A stretch of DNA of 64,000 nucleotides from Sphingobium sp. SCG-1. GTDB lineage: Bacteria; Pseudomonadota; Alphaproteobacteria; Sphingomonadales; Sphingomonadaceae. The translations under genes and the position numbers were made by a program. The notes beneath the pieces are model-generated. The model made no database searches and had not been told where the DNA came from. It saw only the letters and a list, made by a program, of their open reading frames with translations. Each line of letters begins with the position of its first letter. The stretch's first letter is position 1. The stretch is from positions 124,001-188,000 of the forward strand of contig NZ_CP026373.1 of NCBI RefSeq assembly GCF_002953135.1, given 5' to 3'. Shown in pieces: positions 50,267 through 59,496 of this stretch.

Positions 50267-52270
50267 GTGAATGAGTTGCTGTCAGCGTCCACGACGGCAA
50301 TTATCAACGCTACTTTGGCCTGGTTGATCGGAGCCTCGCTTTTCAGTCTGTCGACGGCGCATCTTTCAAACGCGGTTCTCTGGAACTGGCGAAAGAAGAT
50401 GCGTTTGGGGACAATGGTCGCGGCGCTCATTTTACCGGTTGCTCTGGTTCTCAACCTGGCAGCGCGGTCGGCTTCCGCTAATGATGTCCATCTTTGGGCC
50501 ATCATGACGGATCCCAAGCTGGTGCTGGAATTCGCCGCTGGAAGCTCGTCCGGTCAGGTGGTCTACATTCGCTTGCTTATGGCGTGTTTCGGAGCGGTTT
50601 GCCTCGGAGGTGCTTGGTTTTGGGACCGATCTGCGCCGTGGCGCCTGACCCATATCATTGCGCTTGCCGTCGGCGTTATCTCTGGCGTCATCGGACCGCT
50701 CGGGGGCCATGTCGCCGGCGATGAGGCTACCCGATGGTTGGTGCCGATCCATATTGCCCATATCCTTGCAATGGCCACATGGCTCGGGGGGCTGCCTGGC
50801 TGGGTAGGCCTGGTCATCTGCACGAGCCAAACCCCATCATCGCCATTGCAAAGAGATGTGCTTGCAGCATTACGCAGCTTCTCCAAGCTGGCTACAGCTT
50901 GCATGGCTATTATTATTACGTCAGGCGTGGCGCTGGCCAGCGCCTGGATCAAGTCACAGGGGGACTTGATCGGGACGACGTACGGCTGGCTTCTATGCGC
51001 CAAAATATGCATTTTGATGGCTGTTTTGCTGTTGGCGAACCGGGTTCGCAAGCGACTGCTATCTGGCCACAATCGCCAGGGCCACAAACTCGGGCTGGGC
51101 GTTCCCGTCGCGCGCTGGGTGGTCGCGGAACTCGCGCTTGGCGGCGTGATTTTAGGATTGGCAGGAACACTCGCGCAGACGACTCCCGCGGTGCATGATC
51201 AGCCGGTCTGGATCCTTCCTTTCAGGATCGCGCTTTCAGCAACATGGCCCGTATGGCCGACAATGTGGGTCTTTCCGATCGCGACCGGGGTCGCCTGTCT
51301 TTCGCTTCTGACCGGTTTCGCGCGCTGGGCGTCACTCTCCCGAGCCCGGCGCGCGCTCCTGGCGGCTGCGGGACTGTTAGCAGCCGGAGTTGCCGCCTGG
51401 GCCGCTAGCGTGCCGGCTTACCCAGAGACCTATCGGCGATCGACGTCGCCATATCTCACAGTCTCCATCGCGCAGGGCGCCAAGAATTACCGAGAAAATT
51501 GCACCGCTTGTCACGGACCCGGTGGACAAGGCGACGGGCCGCTTGCCAAATCGCTGCCCAAGCCACCGGCGAATCTCTCCCAACCCCACACAGCGCTACA
51601 CACGGGCGGCGACCTCTATTGGTGGATCAAAAATGGCATTCCGGAAAGCGGTATGCCGCCATTCGGTGATATGTTTGATGAGCAGAGCATTTGGGACACT
51701 GCAAATTTCCTTCGGGTTTTTTCCCAAGGGTTTGAAGCCAGGGTGCTCTCGCCGCTGATCGCGCCAAACGGCCCCTGGCTCGGCGCACCGGACTTCTATT
51801 TTGAGCGATCCGATGGCTCGCCAGGCGAGCTGAAAGACTTTCGACACGCCGCAAACGTGCTGATCGCCGTATTTCCGGCTGCCTCCGGGTCGACCTCGGC
51901 GCGCGTGAAGCAGCTTGTAATGGCCCAGCGCACATTGGCGGCGTCAGGGATTCAACTGATCCTCGTTACGCCGCACAAATTGCCGAATCTCCCTAACACG
52001 ATTGTTCAAGTTAACGATGACGCCGCGCAGGTGATCGAGAGCTACGCATTCCTGTCGCGCACTCTAGCCAACAAAGGCCGCAGCAATGAACTCAACATGA
52101 GCCGCAGCTATGTCGAGTTCCTCATCGATCGTTTCGGCTTCGTCCGCGGACGCTGGATACCCGAAGAAGATCGCGACGGTTGGCAGAATCTTGTGAAACT
52201 GAAGCAAATATCAAAGACGCTTTTCGACGAACCGGAGATACGCGGATCGCCGGATGCCCATATTCATTGA
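50267..52270 (+). CDS. CopD-cytochrome c-redoxin fusion protein
   Basis: 667 aa from a GTG. The N-terminal about 400 residues are a CopD-like membrane domain (HLSNAVLWNWRKK, GPLGGHVAGDEATRWLVPIHIAHILAMATWLGGLPGW, many helices). Next comes a c-type cytochrome domain, about 405-490 (NYRENCTACHGPGGQGDGPLAKSLPKPPANL, with axial Met in GIPESGMPPFGDMF). The last about 160 residues look like a thioredoxin/SCO-fold domain (LGAPDFYFERSDGSPGELKDF, ANVLIAVFP, ILVTPHKLPNLP) without an obvious CxxxC pair. It may couple copper import to electron transfer. Confidence 0.85.
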   Translation: MNELLSASTTAIINATLAWLIGASLFSLSTAHLSNAVLWNWRKKMRLGTMVAALILPVALVLNLAARSASANDVHLWAIMTDPKLVLEFAAGSSSGQVVYIRLLMACFGAVCLGGAWFWDRSAPWRLTHIIALAVGVISGVIGPLGGHVAGDEATRWLVPIHIAHILAMATWLGGLPGWVGLVICTSQTPSSPLQRDVLAALRSFSKLATACMAIIITSGVALASAWIKSQGDLIGTTYGWLLCAKICILMAVLLLANRVRKRLLSGHNRQGHKLGLGVPVARWVVAELALGGVILGLAGTLAQTTPAVHDQPVWILPFRIALSATWPVWPTMWVFPIATGVACLSLLTGFARWASLSRARRALLAAAGLLAAGVAAWAASVPAYPETYRRSTSPYLTVSIAQGAKNYRENCTACHGPGGQGDGPLAKSLPKPPANLSQPHTALHTGGDLYWWIKNGIPESGMPPFGDMFDEQSIWDTANFLRVFSQGFEARVLSPLIAPNGPWLGAPDFYFERSDGSPGELKDFRHAANVLIAVFPAASGSTSARVKQLVMAQRTLAASGIQLILVTPHKLPNLPNTIVQVNDDAAQVIESYAFLSRTLANKGRSNELNMSRSYVEFLIDRFGFVRGRWIPEEDRDGWQNLVKLKQISKTLFDEPEIRGSPDAHIH

Positions 52271-52281
52271 GCGAGGAAGCT

Positions 52282-52806
52282 ATGTGGAAATCAACTGTAC
52301 TTGTTTTGCCTCTCATGATCGCAAGTTGCTCGGGAGGAGCCCAAAAGACTCCAGATGCCCCAAAGGAAGCGCACTCCGAGCACAACATGGCAGCGATGCC
52401 GGGCATGGGAAACATGAGCGATCCAGGACACGATATGTCTTCGATGGACGACGCAAAGCCGGTGGCTTCAACCGATACACCCCCACTAAAAATTGTCGGC
52501 CCCATTGATGGCGCGACGATTGGGCAGCGCGTGGCCGTTGTTTTTGAGGGACCCGCTCAGCTTTCCAAATATACGATGGATAATCCTGAGGCGGCAGCTC
52601 ACCTGCACATTGCGCTCGACGATACTGAGCTTATGCCGATGGGCGAGCAGTTGATCAGCTTGGGCGCCAAGCAATATGTTTTCATATTCGATTTACCAAC
52701 AAAACCGGGACGTCACACGATAAGTCTCTATTGGGCCGATCGGCTTCACAAGAAGATTGAAAATGGTGTCCAGACTATATCTGTAGAAGTGACCGGTTCC
52801 AAGTAA
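52282..52806 (+). CDS. Met/His-rich periplasmic lipoprotein
   Basis: 174 aa from the ATG at 52282. The lipobox MIASC places the lipidated cysteine at residue 16. It is followed by a Met/His-rich stretch (HSEHNMAAMPGMGNMSDPGH, DMSSMDD) of the kind that binds Cu(I) or Ag(I). The C-terminal about 100 residues form a beta domain (LKIVGPIDGATIGQRVAVVF, AAAHLHIALDDTELMPMG) resembling DUF6130-type proteins. It starts 11 bp after the CopD fusion. It is a probable copper-handling partner of the monooxygenase. Confidence 0.8.
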   Translation: MWKSTVLVLPLMIASCSGGAQKTPDAPKEAHSEHNMAAMPGMGNMSDPGHDMSSMDDAKPVASTDTPPLKIVGPIDGATIGQRVAVVFEGPAQLSKYTMDNPEAAAHLHIALDDTELMPMGEQLISLGAKQYVFIFDLPTKPGRHTISLYWADRLHKKIENGVQTISVEVTGSK

Positions 52807-52880
52807 TACCTTGGAACGTCCGTTGTTCGTAGCGGTTCGGGATTTCCCTTAGACGGAGATTTCGCCAGCGTTATTTCTGC

Positions 52881-54671
52881 ATGCCAAAAAGGAAAGGTCA
52901 AGTCTTGTACAACGCGCCGATACTGGAGCAATCATTTGTCCTCAAAACGATAGCGAGTTTGAGGGAAATCGCAGGTCACGCTAGATTCTCTCTGGCAAAT
53001 GACGAACTGGTCGACGCTATTTTGCAGCAGGCGGGCAAATTGGCCGGCGAGGTATTTGGGCCGCTGTGTCGCTCCGGTGACATCGAGGGTGCGCGATGGG
53101 AAGACGGAAATGTCGTTCTGCCCAACGGATTTCGCGATGCTTACAATCTATATCGCGAGGGCGGCTGGGCCTCCCTGCACGCCGATCCTGACACCGGTGG
53201 ACAAGGATTGCCGTTTGCGCTATCGTGTGCCGTTCAGGAACAGTTGACCTCGGCCAATATGGCTTTTGCCCTGTGCATGATGCTTAGCCAGGGCGCAATT
53301 CATGCCCTTTCGCACCATGCCTCCGAGGAATTGCAGCGTCGCTTTCTCAGTCGCCTTGTGAGCGGCGAATGGACTGGCACGATGAACCTTACAGAGCCGC
53401 AAGCCGGTTCGGACGTGGGCGCTCTAAGGACGCAGGCGACGCCCGATGTTGACGGCCGTTACAGGATATCCGGCGAGAAGATTTTCATAACATGGGGCGA
53501 CCATGACGTTGCTGAGAACATCGTCCATCTGGTGCTCGCCCGTCTGCCCGGAGCTCCGGTCGGGACCAAAGGCATTTCACTCTTTCTTGTTCCTAAGTTC
53601 CTCGTGAACGACGACGGCACCCTCGGGAACAGGAATGGAGTGTCGTGCCGTTCGCTGGAAAGAAAGCTCGGAATCCACGCGTCGCCGACCTGCACCATGC
53701 AATTTGGCGACGAGAGTATTTGCTTTGGCTGGCTCGTAGGGGAGGAAAACCAGGGCATGGCGGCGATGTTTACGATGATGAACCACGCCAGAATCAACGT
53801 CGGTCTCCAAGGCGTCGCTATTGCAGAGCGCGCTTATCAACGCAGCGTTAAATATGCTTACGAACGGCAACAGCATGGACGGCTGATTGCGACGTTCCCC
53901 GATGTGCGCCGCATGCTAATGACGATGCGTGCGAACACGCAGGCAGCACGGGCTTTGGTCTATTATACGGCGTCCCAGGTCGATTTGGCCGCAGCGGCGG
54001 CCGAGCCCGTCGATCGCAGGCAATTCCAGTGTCGGGCCGATCTCCTGACACCCGTGGCAAAAAGCTGGGCAACGGATCTGGGCGTCGAAACGACGTCGCT
54101 GGGAATCCAGGTTTTGGGCGGCTTGGGGTATATTGAGGACAGTGGGGCGGCGCAGGATTTTCGCGACGCGCGGATCGCTCCCATTTATGAAGGAACGAAT
54201 GGCATTCAGGCCATCGACCTCGTTGCCCGGAAACTGGGCATCGACGATGGTAGGCATTGGCGCGAACTGTTTGCAGAAATTGAAAACTCGCTGACGCGCG
54301 CTTCACTTATCCCCACGCTTGAATCGATGGCATCCGCTTTGCGCTCGGGCCTGGAAGCTGTGTCTCGATCTACGCTTTGGCTGACGAGCAGCGCTTCAAA
54401 TCTGCCCGATCAGCGGTTGGCGGCCGCTTCAGCCTATCTAAGAATCTTTGGAAATCTCGTCGGGGGATGGCTTTTACTAATCGAGGCTGAGGCGACACTC
54501 GGCGATCTATATTCGCAGGAATATGATCGCGCGTTTCTTGATGCCAAGGTAGCGACGGCGAAATTCTTCGCAGAGCAGATCGTCGCACCCCAATCCGCCA
54601 TCTCGAGTGGTCTTTTGCTCGCCGGTAGCGGTGACTATCAGCTGAGTGGAGATCAGATGCTCTCCCGGTGA
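52881..54671 (+). CDS. acyl-CoA dehydrogenase, DmdC/large-subgroup type
   Basis: 596 aa, the long form with a C-terminal extension domain. Motifs are YREGGWASLHADPDTGGQGL, GTMNLTEPQAGSDVGALRT (FAD/substrate loop), GEKIFITWGDHD, VKYAYERQQHGR, and IQVLGGLGYIEDSGAAQDFRDARIAPIYEGTNGIQAIDLVARKL. It oxidises an acyl-CoA to the enoyl-CoA using FAD; the subgroup includes 3-methylthiopropanoyl-CoA dehydrogenase, but the substrate here is open. It lies 74 bp after the lipoprotein gene and may be part of the same transcript. Confidence 0.93.
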   Translation: MPKRKGQVLYNAPILEQSFVLKTIASLREIAGHARFSLANDELVDAILQQAGKLAGEVFGPLCRSGDIEGARWEDGNVVLPNGFRDAYNLYREGGWASLHADPDTGGQGLPFALSCAVQEQLTSANMAFALCMMLSQGAIHALSHHASEELQRRFLSRLVSGEWTGTMNLTEPQAGSDVGALRTQATPDVDGRYRISGEKIFITWGDHDVAENIVHLVLARLPGAPVGTKGISLFLVPKFLVNDDGTLGNRNGVSCRSLERKLGIHASPTCTMQFGDESICFGWLVGEENQGMAAMFTMMNHARINVGLQGVAIAERAYQRSVKYAYERQQHGRLIATFPDVRRMLMTMRANTQAARALVYYTASQVDLAAAAAEPVDRRQFQCRADLLTPVAKSWATDLGVETTSLGIQVLGGLGYIEDSGAAQDFRDARIAPIYEGTNGIQAIDLVARKLGIDDGRHWRELFAEIENSLTRASLIPTLESMASALRSGLEAVSRSTLWLTSSASNLPDQRLAAASAYLRIFGNLVGGWLLLIEAEATLGDLYSQEYDRAFLDAKVATAKFFAEQIVAPQSAISSGLLLAGSGDYQLSGDQMLSR

Positions 54672-54713
54672 ATCAATCGGGCGGGCGAGCAACGGATTCC
54701 GCGCCCTGCACAT

Positions 54714-54737
54714 ATTAGACCTTAGTGTCATCGACAG
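54714..54737 (+). promoter_or_regulatory. shared regulon motif, copy 2 (upstream of CoA-transferase)
   Basis: attagac followed by cttagtgtcatcgacag; 20 of 24 positions equal the copy before xmoC. It lies 139 bp before the CoA-transferase start. Confidence 0.65.
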
Positions 54738-54875
54738 AAGGGCTCGGGCGCATGCATTGGTGAAAAGGCATGATTGTTGCGGCGGAGCGGATCGGGTTCA
54801 CCGCCTCTTTCCCGAGCGACGAAATGAGGGCCGCATGGCGAACAGCGCCTATCGTTACAGGAGCAGTAGGAAATA

Positions 54876-56306
54876 ATGGGCAGAATCGGGGCACGAGAAG
54901 AAGCGGAGCGGCGTTCTGCGGGGCAAGGGACAGTCGAAGTCCTGGGCATGGAGGCTGATGGGGCGTCCGCATTGGACGAAACAGACGAGAAATCGTTTGA
55001 CTCGGCCTATTGTCGAAAGCGTGTGACGGCCGAGGACGCTATTGATCTCATCCCGAACGGCGCCCGGATTGCGTTGGGCATCGGCGTCTCACAGCCCCCA
55101 TCCCTGCTGCATGCGATGACGCGCAAAGCGCGATCGGGAACGCTGAAGGGAATCAAGCTCTATTATCTGCTGTCTTCGGCCGTCGCCGGAGAGACCGTTT
55201 GCGCGGCCGACTTGGGAGACAGCATCGAGCCGATCAGCCTGTTTCATTCCGGTGTCGAGCGCTCATTGGACAAAAGCGCGGTTGCCCAAGGGCGTAGCCT
55301 GTGCGCGATCATGCCTGCGGCGTTTAGTCAGGTGCCAAAGCTGTTGTGCGAGGAAGTTGCCGTTGACACCCTGATTGCGACGGTCTCGCCCATGGATTCG
55401 TCAGGAAATTTTAGTTTCGGAACAAATACGGACTATGCGCAACCGGTATCGACAATCGCGAAGCGCGTGATTCTCGAGGTCAACCCTCGAATGCCACGCG
55501 TCTCAGGCGATTGCACAGTCAATATCATGGACGTTACTGCCATCGTGGAGCACGATAGCCCGTTGCTCGAATACCCACGCGCCGCGCCCAGTCCCGAAGA
55601 CAATCTTATTGGTTCGATCATTGCAGGAATGGTGAAAGATGGCGACTGCCTGCAAATGGGCATCGGCGCACTTCCTGACGCGGTATGCCGCGCGCTTCTC
55701 CACCATCAACATTTAGGTATTCACACTGAGCTTCTCACGCCTGGGTTAGCGAATCTCATGCGGATGGGCGTCGTTGACAACAGCCGCAAACAAATTCACT
55801 CTGGAAAGACGGTGTTTACCTTCGCCATGGGAGACAAGCAGCTTTACGAGTTCATGAACGATCACCCGGACCTGGAAGCATACCCGGTCAGCTACGTAAA
55901 TAATCCGTTCGTGATTGCCCAGAACGAGAATGTACTCTCGGTCAATGCAACTCTACAGATTGACTTGAACGGCGCGTGCAACTCGGAATTCATGCATGGT
56001 CGGCAATTCAGTGGCTCGGGAGGACAACTTGACTTTGTCCGAGGCGCCTATGCGTCTAAGGGCGGCCGCTCCATAATTGCATGTCATTCCACGGCTGCGG
56101 GTGGAACGGTGTCGCGCATCGCACCGGTATTGTCAGGTCCTGTTACGACTCCTCGGAATGAAACCCATATTGTCGTAACCGAATATGGCTGGACGAATCT
56201 CAAGGGCAAGACGTGTCGCGAGCGGGCGCTGGCACTCATCGGTTTGGCGCACCCCAAATTTCGCGGGGAGTTGGCCGAGGCCGCGCGCTCAATTGCCTTA
56301 ATTTGA
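54876..56306 (+). CDS. acetyl-CoA hydrolase/CoA-transferase family protein
   Basis: 476 aa (a later ATG at 54948 is possible, since conservation begins at YCRKRVTAEDAIDLIPNGARIALG). Family motifs are LEVNPRMPRVSGDCTVNIMD, GDCLQMGIGALPDAVCRAL, LLTPGLANLMRMGVVDN, SGGQLDFVRGAYASKGGRSIIAC, and the catalytic glutamate in HIVVTEYGWTNLKGKT. It transfers CoA between acyl-CoA and a carboxylate (4-hydroxybutyrate or succinate:acetate type). With the acyl-CoA dehydrogenase upstream it could activate the acid formed from the oxidised hydrocarbon. Confidence 0.92.
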   Translation: MGRIGAREEAERRSAGQGTVEVLGMEADGASALDETDEKSFDSAYCRKRVTAEDAIDLIPNGARIALGIGVSQPPSLLHAMTRKARSGTLKGIKLYYLLSSAVAGETVCAADLGDSIEPISLFHSGVERSLDKSAVAQGRSLCAIMPAAFSQVPKLLCEEVAVDTLIATVSPMDSSGNFSFGTNTDYAQPVSTIAKRVILEVNPRMPRVSGDCTVNIMDVTAIVEHDSPLLEYPRAAPSPEDNLIGSIIAGMVKDGDCLQMGIGALPDAVCRALLHHQHLGIHTELLTPGLANLMRMGVVDNSRKQIHSGKTVFTFAMGDKQLYEFMNDHPDLEAYPVSYVNNPFVIAQNENVLSVNATLQIDLNGACNSEFMHGRQFSGSGGQLDFVRGAYASKGGRSIIACHSTAAGGTVSRIAPVLSGPVTTPRNETHIVVTEYGWTNLKGKTCRERALALIGLAHPKFRGELAEAARSIALI

Positions 56307-56642
56307 CAACCGACGTGATCAATCACATCTCGCCTCCGTGCCAGTGACTTGGCAGGCTAGGTCAGCTGATTTCCACAGTTATGGCCTGCTGCGACGAAGG
56401 CGCCGCGCCACTTGCGACGGGCCGGCCCACAACGCCGTCTATCGCTCCTATTCTATTCTGCCCAAGCTGGATCCGGTGTTCAGAACGATCTCTTGTTGCA
56501 CAATTGCTCGCGGCCGAGTCGGCAACCGTTGCCCGCTTGGAAAATCACGGCTCAACGTCACAAAGGCCTTCTTGAGGAAGGTAGCGGGCGATAGAAAAGG
56601 CGCGTGTACGGAAGCTTTTCCCGGATCGCATGCCAATTCCGG
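56307..56642. other. 336-bp gap without a supported gene
   Basis: Several short open frames on the + strand, none with recognisable features. A weak stem (tgccagtgacttggca, about 56340) could end the CoA-transferase transcript. Confidence 0.35.
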
Positions 56643-58098
56643 GTAATTGCTCACGGGGTCGGCAATTGGTGCGCTGATCATGCGACCACGAATCTGCCGT
56701 CGACGAGTTCGCGGATGGCTACGAGGGCCGATTTGCCGCTGAGACGAGCGGTTCCGGTGACGGATCGATATCCAGCGTGGATCTGGGCGCCCCAGTCGGA
56801 GCGGAAGCCATTGGTGACCTTGCGGAACACGACCGAGGGGCGGATCTCGCGCTCTGATATGTTGTTGGTCGCAGGGACGTCGCGGTTGGTGAGGAAGACG
56901 AAGAACTTGCCCCGCCAGGCCTTGATTTGTTTGAGCAGAACGCGTCCCGCCGGGTGCGCGACAGGCATCTGTACCAGGCGGGTCAGCAGGTTGTCGGCCT
57001 TCGCGGCGTAGGCGGCCAGCGTTGTGTCCTTCAGGCTGCTTCGTCGCTTGCCGATCCGGATCGCCCAGCGCAGGTGGTCGCGGACTTTGGGGGCCAAGGC
57101 GGTATCCCCGCAGTCGATGGCATACTGAACATCGCGCAGGACATGCGCGAGGCAGACCTGATGCTCCTTGCCCAGTTCCTGCTGTCCAGCGTAGCGATCG
57201 GAGACCCACACATCAGGTTGGTGGCCGCCCAGCACCTCCTCAGCAACACTGCGCGCCCGGCGCGGGGCGATCTTGTGCAGGACCGCGTCTTTCGAGAGGA
57301 AGACCCATTGCCAATGGGCAATGCCGTTGGTGCGCGTGGACGTCTCATCGGACGCGATAATCTTTGCCGTGAGCAACTTGTCGGTGATCGCCTTCGTGGC
57401 TGCTGTCATTCCGGCCTCGATACGCCTGAACGCGTTGGCGATCGCCCCTTGGGAGATCGTGAGGCCAAACAGTTCCGCGGCAATCCGCGAAAGTCGCTCG
57501 AAGCTGACATGGTGGCTGTGATGCAGATAGGCCAGCAGCGAGCGGATGCCGGGGCCAAACGGCGTGCCCGGCTCCATGCCCGCCGGTGCCGCGGCACGGT
57601 AGCGACGGCCACATCCCCCGCAGCGCGCACCAAGCAATTCGATGCGGGTCACAATCGGGCGGATCGGCGGCAGGTCGGTATGATCGTAGCGGTGGCGGCA
57701 ATGCTGGGCCTGCGAGGATATATCGGTCCCGCAATGGCAGCAGTTTGCCGCCATGATGCGTTCGGTTTTGTCGGGCGCCTCGGCCAATGGGCGGTGCTTG
57801 CCTTCGCGCGGCGGGCGCTTGCCAGTCTTGGGCTTACCGCCTTTGCCACCGCGCTTGCCATAGTCGTCCTTCGATGGCGGAATATGCGAATTCCTGGATG
57901 TCTTGCGCGGCGTGCCGACCAGGAATTCCAACTCGGAAATCCGCGCTACCAGTCGCTCGATCATCTCGTGCTGCGCGAGCAGCAACTCGTTCTTCTCGGC
58001 TTCGGTCAGCACATGAAGCGGCGGCGGTGACATCCGTAGGGTGAATCAGCCAATCGACCTCCGCGCAACACTTTTCTGCCAACCCCGTGAGCAATTAC
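56643..58098 (-). mobile_element. intact IS66-family (ISBst12-like) element
   Basis: 1,456 bp. The terminal repeats gtaattgctcacggggtcgg (56643 onward) and its inverse at the right end (58077-58098) differ at one position over 22 bp. Both sides are flanked by the identical 8-mer aattccgg (56635-56642 and 58099-58106), the 8-bp target duplication expected for IS66. A single transposase gene fills it, as in the ISBst12 subgroup. Insertion is recent. Confidence 0.95.
56678..58033 (-). CDS. IS66-family transposase (ISBst12 subgroup)
   Basis: 451 aa: coiled-coil start (EMIERLVARISELEFLVG), SKDDYGKRGGKGGKPKTGKR basic linker, zinc-finger (CCHCGTDIS, CGGCGRRYRA), the DDE core (KIIASDETSTRTNGIAHWQW, VWVSDRYAGQQ, NNISEREIRPSVVFRKVTNGFRSDWGAQ). 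Complete and likely active. Confidence 0.95.
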   Translation of the reverse strand: MSPPPLHVLTEAEKNELLLAQHEMIERLVARISELEFLVGTPRKTSRNSHIPPSKDDYGKRGGKGGKPKTGKRPPREGKHRPLAEAPDKTERIMAANCCHCGTDISSQAQHCRHRYDHTDLPPIRPIVTRIELLGARCGGCGRRYRAAAPAGMEPGTPFGPGIRSLLAYLHHSHHVSFERLSRIAAELFGLTISQGAIANAFRRIEAGMTAATKAITDKLLTAKIIASDETSTRTNGIAHWQWVFLSKDAVLHKIAPRRARSVAEEVLGGHQPDVWVSDRYAGQQELGKEHQVCLAHVLRDVQYAIDCGDTALAPKVRDHLRWAIRIGKRRSSLKDTTLAAYAAKADNLLTRLVQMPVAHPAGRVLLKQIKAWRGKFFVFLTNRDVPATNNISEREIRPSVVFRKVTNGFRSDWGAQIHAGYRSVTGTARLSGKSALVAIRELVDGRFVVA

Positions 58099-58197
58099 AA
58101 TTCCGGGATCGGCTGATTTGAACCCCTTCCCCAGTCACCGGGGCGTAACAGTCCGTTGTTTCGAAACGGTCGCCGAACTTGGTATCCGTGAATTAAA

Positions 58198-58650
58198 TCA
58201 CCTGCAGACATCGGCGGCAGCGCAGATGAGGCTCGCCAAGACAGCATAGCGCGTCCCTTTTCCAGCCGCAACAATGGGAAGGAATAGACGAAGCCGCGTC
58301 TGCGCTATGCCGGCAACGATCGTGAGTGCATCACCGATGATCGGAAGCCAGGAAAACAATAGCGACCAAACGCCAAATTTTGCAAACCACTGCTGTGGCC
58401 GCTGCAGCTTAGCGCCCACACGCGCCGGCGCCAGCAGCCCGGAAATTCCCTTCCCAAGATAATAGTTCAGAAGGGCGCCGGCCGTGTTGCCGGCGGTTGC
58501 AACGACAACGAGCGACCAGAGCGCATAATTCGTTCCAACAATGGCGGCGCCAAGCGTCATCTCCGATTGGGCCGGCAGGATTGTCGCCGCGACGAAGGAA
58601 ACCGCAAAAATTCCTCCATAGACTGCCATCAGGCCAAGGACCTCGTTCAT
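58198..58650 (-). CDS. YqaA/DedA-like (VTT domain) membrane protein
   Basis: 150 aa with four to five hydrophobic segments. The VTT-type pattern is AATILPAQSEMTLGAAIVGTN, AGNTAGALLNYYLGKG and KFGVWSLLFSWLPIIGDALTIVAGIAQTRLRLFLPIVAAGK. The family is linked to membrane lipid scrambling and envelope homeostasis. It stands alone between two mobile elements. Confidence 0.85.
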   Translation of the reverse strand: MNEVLGLMAVYGGIFAVSFVAATILPAQSEMTLGAAIVGTNYALWSLVVVATAGNTAGALLNYYLGKGISGLLAPARVGAKLQRPQQWFAKFGVWSLLFSWLPIIGDALTIVAGIAQTRLRLFLPIVAAGKGTRYAVLASLICAAADVCR

Positions 58651-58806
58651 CTCGAGCCTTTACTCGGCATGGTTTGCCTATATGTCATGACTTGACCGCA
58701 CCGCCCTGGCTTCAAGTACAACGCCGGACGGTGGGCCCGCTGCTCGCGCGGGAGCCAATATCGGGGCATCGATTTGGTCAAGTTCGATTTTCAGCTCGGA
58801 GGTGCG

Positions 58807-59328
58807 TCAGGGACGATCGTGCGACACATGGCGTGTCGCCGAACTTCCCCTGAAGGTGCCTTGCGGCATAGATTCTACGGTCCTCGTTTGCGATTTTGGT
58901 GGTTTCCCATAGCCCAAGGCGCGGCACTCACGACTCAAGGTCTGGCGGCTGACAGCGATGCCAAATTCCTCAATCAACCAAAGCCGGATGTCGGCGAGCC
59001 GCACTCTACCACGCTGAGAGCGTGGGTATCTGCCTTCCAGAATATGCTCGAGCGCTCTGCGGTGAGGGTGTGAGAGCAGTGGTCCAGGGCCTGGCTTCTT
59101 GGTCCCGGCAAGCCCGTCTGGCCCCTCACGATTGAATCGCATGACCCACTCGCGAATCGTCTGAACGATAACGCCGCCTTCCTTAGCAGCACGGGATCTC
59201 GACATTCCATCATAGATTCGCGCCAAGGTTATGAGCCGACGCACTTGCGTGGGATCGACGCTCTTTCCTGCCAATATCCGCAGACGCTCCGCTGAATAAT
59301 CTTTCCTCAACGGCACGGCTGCGGGCAT
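58807..59328 (-). pseudogene. IS630-family transposase, N-terminal fragment
   Basis: The frame RILAGKSVDPTQVRRLITLA, AKEGGVIVQTIREWVMRFNR, HRRALEHILEGRYPRSQRGR, WLIEEFGIAVSRQTLSRECR is the helix-turn-helix part of an IS630 transposase. The DDE domain that should follow LGYGK is absent, and the last about 25 residues are out of family. No ends seen. Confidence 0.8.
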
Positions 59329-59496
59329 TTCATTCTCCAAACCGACGATGATGCTTCTGTTCGAGACTTGCAGGAGGTGGGACGCTGGTGAAGCAAGAGG
59401 TTAGGGACGCGTAAACGTAAAGTTGGCACGCCCAGATAAACGCAGGTGCGACGGGATCTCCGCCGCACCTGCCTCCTCAAATATGCTTGGCTCCGG

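Noticed and set aside
52806..52880. cttagacgg before the acyl-CoA dehydrogenase as a regulon motif
   Set aside because: Shares only ttagac; the catcgacag half is absent.
56927..58030. 367-residue open frame antisense to the IS66 transposase
   Set aside because: No protein features; shadow of a clear transposase gene.
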